A stretch of DNA of 12,442 nucleotides from JAFLCA01 sp041907145 (GTDB lineage Bacteria > Bdellovibrionota_C > UBA2361 > JAFLCA01). Below, piece after piece: positions 6,698-12,442 of the stretch. The translations under genes and the position numbers were made by a program. The stretch spans positions 1-12,442 of the forward strand of contig JAYRHW010000153.1 of the NCBI GenBank assembly GCA_041907145.1. Reading direction: 5' to 3'. The notes below the pieces were generated by a model. The model was not told where the DNA came from. It saw only the letters and a list, made by a program, of their open reading frames with translations, and ran no database searches. How positions within the stretch are numbered: the first letter of the stretch is position 1; each line of letters opens with the position of its first letter.

Positions 6698-7045
6698 ATG
6701 CAGTTCAATTTGAAGGGTACTCTGGGAGCAATACTGGCCACATGTATCTTCTCCACTCCGGCATTCGCCAGCACCACCCTTGATGACATGGAGTCTATCG
6801 GCAATAAACTGACCTCGCTCACGCAGGACGAGCTGACCGGGCCCGTCGACGCTCGGCGCAGCTTCGCTGCCTCGGTGCAGGCTGAATTTGAATCCGTATT
6901 GAGCAAGACGAACGGCAGCGAGCTGGATACTCTTTCAGCACAAGAGCAGGAACGCTTTGACTATCTATCGCGGGTCATTCCAAAGCGGCTTGCCGTTCTT
7001 GCCTGCCGCGTACCAAGCAAGTTCCGCAGTGGCGATTGTGCTTGA
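6698..7045 (+). CDS. Small exported protein of unknown function
   Basis: This 115-residue protein has a clear Sec signal peptide: Lys6, a hydrophobic core at residues 8-18, then TPAFA before STT, so cleavage after Ala24 is likely. The mature protein of about 91 residues is charged and mostly helical. It opens STTLDDMES, which resembles the mature start of the divergent Thr-Pro protein (DTTIDDFEN). It has only two cysteines after the signal (Cys102 and Cys114), near the C-terminus, which could pair. A good ribosome site (GAGGT) lies just before the ATG. The methyltransferase-like gene follows after 53 bp on the same strand, so they may share a transcript. I recognise no family. Periplasmic or secreted location is inferred from the signal peptide. 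Confidence 0.75.
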   Translation: MQFNLKGTLGAILATCIFSTPAFASTTLDDMESIGNKLTSLTQDELTGPVDARRSFAASVQAEFESVLSKTNGSELDTLSAQEQERFDYLSRVIPKRLAVLACRVPSKFRSGDCA

Positions 7046-7049
7046 GCGT

Positions 7050-7065
7050 CTGCCCTCGGAGGCAG
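7050..7065 (+). other. Intercistronic hairpin without T-tract
   Basis: CTGCC and GGCAG pair around a 6-base loop, directly after the stop of the small exported protein. TAAAGTAAG follows, so it is not a canonical intrinsic terminator. It may protect the upstream message from decay while allowing read-through into the next gene. Confidence 0.3.
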
Positions 7066-7098
7066 TAAAGTAAGTCAGCCAGGAGTTTTAGAGACTCT

Positions 7099-8028
7099 AT
7101 GCGCGAGACCCATAACACTGACATTCCAACCCAAATCATCGATCCAAAATCTGCCCTTAAGGATTTGCAAGCTGCCTGGTGTGCAAGTGTGGGGTTAGCT
7201 CCTGACGCTCACCTGTCCGCTCAAAGCGAGAGTGCGTTACAAAACGCATTCACAGGAATTAGTAGAGAATTTGATCCTGAGATACACGAAGCTATCGTGA
7301 ACCGTGCCCAACAGTCAGACCGCATCGATGTACTTGAAATCGCTGCCGGAGCCTCGCTTCCGTCCAGGGTTGCCAACTACGGGGCGCCCTGGTTGTCTCG
7401 CGCATTGGCTCGTGAGCTCGGAGATAAGGCCCGTATAACTATTTCCGATATTGACCCCGACATTCGATTTATAGCAACGGGAAAAGGGGGCATCCTTGCA
7501 ACCGGGATCATAAACCAGCACGGAGAAATACATGCCGCGACTCCGCCTGACGCTTCGATGAAAATTGCACAGGAGCTTTGGGGAGAGCAGTGCCGCTGCC
7601 GACCCGTTACTATTCAAGAATTGCCGCCTGCGATTCAAGTACGAGCAGCAGCATTTGCCAAGGCATATCCCGAAATGCAAACCCTGCACATAGCTCCCAT
7701 TCTCTGCCAGGCAATTGAAGAGCGGTTTGGCATTGCGCAGACTCGCGCCGGCATTGATGCCCTTCGTTTGGGCGAACACTTTCCGGAGCAGCGCTTCGAC
7801 GTGGTCTTCTCACGGCATATGTATCAGCGGCTAAAAGTAACTTCACTGACTGAAATGGCCGTGCAACTTGGCAAAATACTTAAACCTGGGGGTTTGGGAC
7901 TATTGGGGTTTGATCGTGCTGGAGACGCGCCGTGCAGTTTGTGGGCCGTGCATGCCGATGGAACCTATCGACTCTATGATTCTCGCGGGGGATTTTCGGA
8001 GCTGAGCCCCCCGGCGACTCGCGCCTAA
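7099..8028 (+). CDS. SAM-dependent methyltransferase-like protein
   Basis: This 309-residue cytoplasmic protein shows the order of motifs of a class I (Rossmann-fold) methyltransferase. VLEIAAGAS at residues 78-86 fits motif I, and ITISDIDPD at 113-121 provides the acidic strand end. FDVVFSRHMYQRL at 233-245 fits motif IV, and LGKILKPGGLGLL at 257-269 the post-IV strand. Two things are odd. Motif I is degenerate, with Glu-Ile-Ala-Ala-Gly-Ala-Ser instead of a GxGxG loop. About 110 residues lie between the acidic strand and motif IV, more than the usual core, so there is an inserted helical segment (about 140-225). An AGGAG is 13 bases before the ATG, further than usual. The substrate is unknown. 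The gene may be co-transcribed with the small exported protein, and it converges on the pdxH operon with a 9-bp gap. SAM binding is likely but not certain. Confidence 0.7.
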   Translation: MRETHNTDIPTQIIDPKSALKDLQAAWCASVGLAPDAHLSAQSESALQNAFTGISREFDPEIHEAIVNRAQQSDRIDVLEIAAGASLPSRVANYGAPWLSRALARELGDKARITISDIDPDIRFIATGKGGILATGIINQHGEIHAATPPDASMKIAQELWGEQCRCRPVTIQELPPAIQVRAAAFAKAYPEMQTLHIAPILCQAIEERFGIAQTRAGIDALRLGEHFPEQRFDVVFSRHMYQRLKVTSLTEMAVQLGKILKPGGLGLLGFDRAGDAPCSLWAVHADGTYRLYDSRGGFSELSPPATRA

Positions 8029-8037
8029 GCAAGTTTT

Positions 8038-8859
8038 TTAGGGCAAAACTACATTCTCGAACTGAAAGGGCACCCGCACCACGGATTTCGGAGTCGCTAC
8101 TTTAATGCGAGCCTTTGCATCAGCCGGCAGCGCTGCGCTATACAGCAGCGTGTAGGTATTCGCTGTCGACAAGGTACTCTGCGACTTGATGCGTTGGCCA
8201 TCGGCACTTAGAAACTCGATACCCGAGAAGCGCCCTTCGGGATCTTTAACCTGGACATATACGGACTTGGCATCTCCTACTCCCATGGGTCCAAATCCGC
8301 CCAATAAATTAGCGAAGGACCCCCCCGATTTGCCGGTAGCTTCCGACTCTCTCTTCGTGCGAGCTTCGTACTGCTGGCGATTCATCATGATGAGACTAAA
8401 GCTGCTGGTCTTGAACGCTGGGGACTCGATAACTTGGTCAAAACGAGAAGGTGCGTTGTCGACAACCAACACTGACTCGGGATCGTTTCGGGGAATGAAC
8501 AAGTCCAAACGCCCAATGAGCTCCTTGAGGGTTCCTGCCTTCCGCGATGGGTTCTTGAAAGTGAGCTGAATCCCGTGACCCGGCCAGAAGGTGCTAAAGC
8601 GCTGGGACTGGCTTTCCTGTTTGGCCAAGTCATTCAGATCGCGGCCTGTCTCATCAAGGATGCTGATCACGGACGCGCGCATCGCTTCTACGTCCGGAAC
8701 CTCATCACCTGCGACCTTGAGTTCTACGCGCAAATTTCCAATCATGCCGCCGCTGGAGCGCGTGTCGACAATGTCTCCCAGGGCGGGCTCGATAGCCTGT
8801 GAACTCTGTAACGGGAGAAATAAGGCAAGTGCCGCTAAGACAATGGAAATGGATTTCAT
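8038..8859 (-). CDS. Exported beta-rich protein of unknown function
   Basis: I placed the start at ATG 8857-8859, giving 273 residues. AAAGG lies 7 bases upstream, and the protein then opens with a clear signal peptide (MKSISIVLAALALFLPLQ, cleavage after SSQA, Ala22). An upstream in-frame ATG would add 20 uncharacteristic residues and overlap the previous gene. The mature protein has two probable beta-sandwich regions, about residues 40-160 and 195-273, joined by a charged and Gly-rich segment. The C-terminus (VRVPFQFENVVLP) resembles the closing strand of Ig-like domains in other exported proteins. It lacks cysteines and a lipobox, so a soluble periplasmic location is likely. The gene follows yjgR after 13 bp and is last in the pdxH-yjgR operon. 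No catalytic motif is seen and the function is unknown. Confidence 0.75.
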   Translation of the reverse strand: MKSISIVLAALALFLPLQSSQAIEPALGDIVDTRSSGGMIGNLRVELKVAGDEVPDVEAMRASVISILDETGRDLNDLAKQESQSQRFSTFWPGHGIQLTFKNPSRKAGTLKELIGRLDLFIPRNDPESVLVVDNAPSRFDQVIESPAFKTSSFSLIMMNRQQYEARTKRESEATGKSGGSFANLLGGFGPMGVGDAKSVYVQVKDPEGRFSGIEFLSADGQRIKSQSTLSTANTYTLLYSAALPADAKARIKVATPKSVVRVPFQFENVVLP

Positions 8860-8872
8860 ATTCGTACCTTTG

Positions 8873-10381
8873 CTAACTACGCAGACCCTTCTCAATGGAA
8901 CCGAGTACTCCCCGTACAATCTGCCGTCCTATACTCGACCCAGCGCTGCGAAAAATTGATTTTACCATTGCCTCGCCCGCGCTCTGCCGACGACTGCCGC
9001 GCGGCGACGAAAAGATCCCTGCCAGAATACCCCCGACTCCACCGCCCCCGCTAGACGCCTTATCCTGAGCGCTTTGTGCTTGTTCCGCGGCTTCGCCAGC
9101 ACGCTTTTTAAGAACTTCGTAGGCCGACTCCCTATCGACAGTCGCCTCATACAGCCCCTTGAGCGGCGAACGTGAAACGACTTCCTGACGCTGAGGTGCA
9201 GCAAGCATTCCGATTTGCGATTCCGGAGGATACACAATGACACGCTCCACCTGGGTGGGGCGCCCCTGAGCGTCCAATACCGATACGAGAGCCTCCCCCA
9301 CCTCCAATTCTCCGATGACTCGCTCGGTATCCAACTTCGGATTTGGTCGAAAGCTCTGCGCTGCCGTCTTTACTGCCTTTTGTTCGGACGGGGTATAGGC
9401 CCTCAATGCGTGCTGGACCCGATTGCCGAGCTGCGCCAGCACCGTCTGCGGAATATCGGCGGGGTTCTGCGTCACAAAGTAAATACCGACCCCCTTCGAG
9501 CGAATGAGCCTCACGACCTGTTCGATTCGCTCAATCAGGGCCGGGGGCGCATCTTTAAACAGCAAATGCGCCTCATCGAAAAAGAAAACGAGTTTCGGCT
9601 TGTCCAGATCTCCTACCTCCGGCAGCTGCTCGAACAGCTCGGACAAAAGCCATAAGAGAAAGGTGGAATAAAGACGCGGATCGAGAAGCAATTTCGTTGC
9701 ATCCAGCAGACTAATCACGCCGTTGCCTGAAAAGTCTCGCTGCTGCAGGTGTTCAAGTTTCAGAGCGGGCTCGCCAAAAAATTTCTCGGCCCCCGCTTCT
9801 TGGAGGGTCATGACGGCGCGCTGAATGGTAGAGAGTGTGGCGGGAGAAATGTTGCCATACTCATTCTTAATTTCTGCGAGATGATCGCCGGTCCAACTCA
9901 GAAGCTCCCTAAGATCCTTGCTATCAAGCAAGAGAAGCCCCTGATCATCGGCAATCTTAAATATCACCTGCAATACCTGAGTCTGGGTATCATTGAGTTG
10001 GAGGATGCGGCTCAAGAGCAAAGGTCCCATCTCGGAAACTGTCGCCCGCACCGGATGGCCATTCTCGGCGTATACGTCCCAAAAGAGCACCGGACACTGC
10101 CGAGCCTGAAAGTTATCAATTCCGAGTTTCTGCAATCGTGCATCGAGCTTGGAGTTGCGCTGTCCCGGGGCCGCTATGCCCGACAAGTCTCCTTTGATGT
10201 CAGCGGCGAATACCGGCACGCCGAGTCTAGAGAACTGCTCGGCCAAGCGCTGCAGCGTAACCGTCTTTCCAGTTCCGGTGGCACCCGCTACCAACCCATG
10301 CCGATTAGCCATGGCGGGTGTAAGCGCTACTTCAAGTCCCTCAGCAGTTTTGCCGATGCTCAGCGCTGCTTGTGTTGCCAT
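8873..10381 (-). CDS. yjgR: YjgR-type HerA-like ATPase (DUF853 family)
   Basis: The protein is 502 residues from the chosen ATG 10379-10381, close to E. coli YjgR. GAGGA lies 5 bases upstream. An earlier frame extension would overlap pdxH and adds no conserved sequence. Walker A is GATGTGKT (33-40). Walker B is LVFFFDEAH (264-272, with Asp269 and Glu270). VTQNPADIP (303-311) provides the sensor-type Gln, and DIKGDLSGIA (61-70) is also typical. The family belongs to the HerA/FtsK branch of P-loop ATPases and is predicted to form hexamers that pump DNA or other polymers. The cellular role of YjgR is not established. The tail (about 430-502) is lower complexity, Gly/Ser-rich then basic. It follows pdxH by 14 bp and precedes an exported protein by 13 bp, so all three are probably one operon. 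There is no nurA-like nuclease beside it. Confidence 0.93.
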   Translation of the reverse strand: MATQAALSIGKTAEGLEVALTPAMANRHGLVAGATGTGKTVTLQRLAEQFSRLGVPVFAADIKGDLSGIAAPGQRNSKLDARLQKLGIDNFQARQCPVLFWDVYAENGHPVRATVSEMGPLLLSRILQLNDTQTQVLQVIFKIADDQGLLLLDSKDLRELLSWTGDHLAEIKNEYGNISPATLSTIQRAVMTLQEAGAEKFFGEPALKLEHLQQRDFSGNGVISLLDATKLLLDPRLYSTFLLWLLSELFEQLPEVGDLDKPKLVFFFDEAHLLFKDAPPALIERIEQVVRLIRSKGVGIYFVTQNPADIPQTVLAQLGNRVQHALRAYTPSEQKAVKTAAQSFRPNPKLDTERVIGELEVGEALVSVLDAQGRPTQVERVIVYPPESQIGMLAAPQRQEVVSRSPLKGLYEATVDRESAYEVLKKRAGEAAEQAQSAQDKASSGGGGVGGILAGIFSSPRGSRRQSAGEAMVKSIFRSAGSSIGRQIVRGVLGSIEKGLRS

Positions 10382-10395
10382 ACATATCCTCTTCT

Positions 10396-11043
10396 TTACG
10401 GGGCTAAGCGTGTGATCATCCAGTCGGAGCCAGAGCGTGTATATACAATTCGATCGTGCAAACGACTCTCGCGCCCCTGCCAAAATTCATATCGTGTCGG
10501 TACGACTCGAAAGCCGCCCCAAGCTTCTGGGCACGGCACCTCCCTACCCTGATAGCTCTTCTCGAGCTCCCGTACTCGGGTCTCGATAGTTGCGCGCCCG
10601 GCTATCGTTGCGCTCTGCTCCGAAGCGAGCGCTCCAATTTGAGCGCTACGCGGGCGCTTCTTAAAGTACTCCACCGTCTGTGCGCGGGGAACCCTTTCGA
10701 TTCCGCCCTCAATACGAATTTGCCGCTCGAGTTCAGCCCAATAGAAAAGTAATGCTGCGCGAGGATTGCTTTCGAGCTCCCTGGCTTTACGGCTTAGGTA
10801 GTTGGTGTAAAAAACAAACCCTTTCTCATCATATTCTTTGAGAAGTACGGCCCGCGCAGAAGGTGCTCCGTCAGCGGAGACGGTGGCCAAAGTCATCGCG
10901 TTAGGTTCGATGAGGGCGGATGCGGCGGCCTCCGCAAACCAGGCCTTAAACTGCTGAAGTGGGTCTTTATTGACCCGCGCCTCGTCCAAAGCCTGAAGGC
11001 TATAGTCTTTACGTAAGGAGGCAATGTCGACCTCATGAGTCAT
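10396..11043 (-). CDS. pdxH: Pyridoxamine 5'-phosphate oxidase
   Basis: PdxH is an FMN-dependent cytoplasmic enzyme. It oxidises pyridoxine and pyridoxamine 5'-phosphates to pyridoxal 5'-phosphate, the last step of vitamin B6 synthesis and salvage. The 215-residue protein matches E. coli PdxH (218) end to end. Visible blocks are ARAVLLKEYDEKGFVFYTN (63-81) and SRKA (84-87) for FMN, LERQIRIEG (105-113), RPRSAQIGALASEQS (130-144), WGGFRV (175-180), FWQGRESRLHDR (187-198) and the terminal RLAP. All substrate and FMN segments appear intact. The start is ATG at 11041-11043. No clear ribosome site is visible, but upstream extension gives nothing conserved. It is first of three closely spaced genes (then yjgR, 14 bp on). 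The nrdB terminator lies upstream, so pdxH should have its own promoter in 11044-11128, which I could not identify. Confidence 0.97.
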   Translation of the reverse strand: MTHEVDIASLRKDYSLQALDEARVNKDPLQQFKAWFAEAAASALIEPNAMTLATVSADGAPSARAVLLKEYDEKGFVFYTNYLSRKARELESNPRAALLFYWAELERQIRIEGGIERVPRAQTVEYFKKRPRSAQIGALASEQSATIAGRATIETRVRELEKSYQGREVPCPEAWGGFRVVPTRYEFWQGRESRLHDRIVYTRSGSDWMITRLAP

Positions 11044-11128
11044 CAGAGCATCATAGGCGATACTAAAAAAAAGAAAAGCATGGAGCGCATGTTCGGCGAT
11101 CCTGGATTCTTCAACGATTACATAAGGA

Positions 11129-11162
11129 AAGGGCGCCGCTGAGTAAACTCAACGACGCCCTT
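11129..11162 (-). terminator. Intrinsic terminator downstream of nrdB
   Basis: AAGGGCG and CGCCCTT close a long hairpin with a 4-base loop, 33 bases after the nrdB stop. On the minus strand the stem is a continuous 15 bp with two G-U pairs. On the plus strand the same positions are C-A mismatches. The structure therefore suits RNA made from the minus strand, that is, the nrdB transcript. The following TTTCCTTAT is a modest T-rich tail. Confidence 0.7.
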
Positions 11163-11194
11163 GATGGTGGACTACCTCGCTGGTAACTGACGCC

Positions 11195-12265
11195 TTACCA
11201 GGTAAGTGACGCTGCTGTCTGGTACTCCGTTACTCTTGTTTCGAAGAAGTTCTTCTCCTTGCCAAGATCGATAGTCTCGCTCATCCAGGGGAATGGGTTC
11301 TTGGAGCCGTACAGCGGCTTCAAGCCAATTCTCTCCAGGCGGCGATCCGCTATGTACTGCACATACTCGCGGAACATCGGCGCACTCAGCCCCAAAATTC
11401 CGCTGGGCAAGCAATCAGCCGCATACTGAAACTCGAGCTCAACGGCTTGCTTGATGAGATCAACGATATGGTTTTGAAACTCCGCGGTCCAAAGCTCGGG
11501 GTTCTCTTCCTTGATGCCATTAATTAAATCGATACCGAAGTTCAGATGAATGGTCTCATCACGCAAAATATACTGGAACTGCTCGCCAATGCCGGTCATT
11601 TTGTTTTGACGGTGGAAGGACAATATCATCACGAAGCCACTGTAAAAGAAGATGCCCTCCATAATGATGTAATAGCCAATCAAGTTCTCAAGGAACTTAC
11701 GCTGACCTTCCGTTGTCTCCGTGGTGAAATTTGGCTTGAGCACATCAGCCGTCAGCTGCATCTCGAACTTATCCTTGCTGTGGATCGAGTTCACTTCATT
11801 GTACATGTTGAAGACCTCGCCCTGGTCCAAGGACAGCGACTCAACGATATAGTGGAACGTGTGGGTATGTACTGCTTCCTCAAAAGCCTGGCGCAGCAAG
11901 TACTGCCGAGCTTCTGGGTTGGTGACATGCTTGAAGATTGCCAAGATGATGTTGTTGCCAACCAAGCTCTCAGCCGTGCTGAAAAAGCCCAGATTGCGCA
12001 TAATAACGCGGCGTTCATCGGCTGTGAGCTTATCGGATTTCCAAAGCTCGATATCCTTAGCCATCGGCACCTCGGTCGGCAGCCAATTATTGGCACAGCC
12101 ATTGAGATAGTGCTCCCAGGCCCACTTATACTTAAGCGGCATGAGTTGATTTACATCGACCGCGTTGCAATTGATGAGGCGCTTATCCTTGGTCTTAACT
12201 CTCTTCTCCGTACCTACACCGCTCGAACCCTTAGAACCTGCGTCTGAATCATCAAAATTAAGCAT
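11195..12265 (-). CDS. nrdB: Ribonucleotide reductase R2 subunit, class Ic type (Mn/Fe)
   Basis: NrdB houses the metal cofactor that starts radical chemistry in NrdA, which reduces ribonucleoside diphosphates to deoxynucleotides. I start it at ATG 12263-12265, with GGGAG 8 bases upstream, for 356 residues. A TTG 15 bases further up would include the ribosome site. Metal ligands can be placed in order: Glu99 (STAESLVGNN), Glu130 and His133 (FEEAVHTHTF), Glu203 (IMEGIFF), Glu237 and His240 (RDETIH). The usual radical Tyr, four residues after the first His, is Phe137 (codon 11855-11857), and the usual first Asp ligand is Glu. These are the marks of the Chlamydia trachomatis enzyme (Glu89, Phe127), and all ligands line up with a constant offset of 10. 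The C-terminus (ETRVTEYQTAASLTW) is the NrdA-binding tail. A long-range Mn(IV)/Fe(III) cofactor is inferred. No nrdA lies in the window; it may be to the right. Confidence 0.96.
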   Translation of the reverse strand: MLNFDDSDAGSKGSSGVGTEKRVKTKDKRLINCNAVDVNQLMPLKYKWAWEHYLNGCANNWLPTEVPMAKDIELWKSDKLTADERRVIMRNLGFFSTAESLVGNNIILAIFKHVTNPEARQYLLRQAFEEAVHTHTFHYIVESLSLDQGEVFNMYNEVNSIHSKDKFEMQLTADVLKPNFTTETTEGQRKFLENLIGYYIIMEGIFFYSGFVMILSFHRQNKMTGIGEQFQYILRDETIHLNFGIDLINGIKEENPELWTAEFQNHIVDLIKQAVELEFQYAADCLPSGILGLSAPMFREYVQYIADRRLERIGLKPLYGSKNPFPWMSETIDLGKEKNFFETRVTEYQTAASLTW

Positions 12266-12324
12266 GGCATTCACTCCCAATTACAATCACAACTTCTGTT
12301 ACCCTAGACTGGGACTCTTACATT

Positions 12325-12427
12325 CCAAATCAGGACTACGCCAGGTTCGGATAGTAAGCACTGCCCGGGGGGTACAGGGGCAACGCCCCTGTCCGTCATC
12401 CGAATCTTGGCTACGCCAAGTTCAGAC
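12325..12427. repeat. Two 28-base direct repeats flanking a GC hairpin
   Basis: Copies at 12325-12352 and 12400-12427, offset by 75 bases, match at about 21 of 28 positions and share CTACGCCA and GTTC. Between them lies a perfect hairpin, ACAGGGGC-AAC-GCCCCTGT (12374-12392), itself flanked by TTCGGAT (12346-12352) and ATCCGAA (12398-12404) in inverted orientation. The second copy contains another perfect dyad, CTTGGC-TAC-GCCAAG (12406-12420). The region is upstream of nrdB and holds no gene in the visible part. It could be a REP- or MITE-like intergenic element, or the terminator of a gene to the right. Confidence 0.5.
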
Positions 12428-12442
12428 AGAATTACTCACAGC

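Noticed and set aside
8860..8919. Upstream start extending the exported beta-rich protein by 20 residues
   Set aside because: It overlaps yjgR, lacks a ribosome site and would bury the signal peptide. ATG 8859 has both AAAGG and a proper signal peptide.
9749..10552. Plus-strand open frame of 267 residues
   Set aside because: It is antisense to yjgR and the end of pdxH, whose motifs are unambiguous.
11546..12247. Plus-strand open frame of 233 residues
   Set aside because: It is antisense to nrdB, where every metal ligand is visible in the other strand.
12266..12442. NrdR boxes or the end of nrdA upstream of nrdB
   Set aside because: I found no pair of 16-base NrdR-like palindromes. All three minus-strand frames hit a stop within about 20 bases of the window edge, too little to recognise an nrdA end.

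Overview
The window (roughly mid-50s % GC by eye) looks like ordinary chromosome from an aerobic, Gram-negative bacterium of proteobacterial type. It has several Sec signal peptides, a SURF1-family oxidase assembly factor (aerobic respiration through a haem-copper oxidase), an E. coli-type PdxH and a YjgR-type HerA-like ATPase. The phylum cannot be fixed from this stretch. The R2 ribonucleotide reductase subunit closely resembles the chlamydial class Ic type, while the large Thr-Pro-rich secreted protein is of a kind common in environmental proteobacterial-like lineages. No tRNA, rRNA, transposase, CRISPR array or phage gene was seen.

Layout, left to right. (1) Bases 1-959, minus: the N-terminal 319 residues of an exported coiled-coil protein cut by the window edge. 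(2) Bases 1083-3079, minus: two tandem thiolase-fold genes of the KAS III family, 32 bp apart. The downstream copy keeps the Cys-His-Asn triad. The upstream copy keeps Cys but has Glu and Tyr at the His and Asn positions. (3) Bases 3080-3241: a divergent promoter region with three short dyads. (4) Bases 3242-4096, plus: a SURF1 homologue. (5) Bases 4123-6399, minus: a 758-residue exported protein with a putative jelly-roll domain, a 325-residue Thr-Pro linker and a helical Cys-containing tail. (6) Bases 6400-6697: an intergenic region with two hairpins before the next gene. (7) Bases 6698-8028, plus: a small exported protein and a SAM-methyltransferase-like protein. (8) Bases 8038-11043, minus: a compact operon pdxH - yjgR - exported beta-rich protein with 13-14 bp gaps. 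(9) Bases 11129-11162: an intrinsic terminator. (10) Bases 11195-12265, minus: nrdB of class Ic. (11) Bases 12266-12442: an intergenic region with repeats and hairpins.

How the genes fit together. The tandem KAS III-like genes look like a two-subunit condensing enzyme, comparable in logic to PqsB/PqsC, with no visible partner gene that reveals the substrate. NrdB supplies dNTPs with the NrdA partner, which is not in the window. PdxH makes pyridoxal phosphate. The rest are envelope or unknown proteins. The most noteworthy observations are the KAS III pair with one degenerate active site and the Tyr-to-Phe, Asp-to-Glu R2 subunit.
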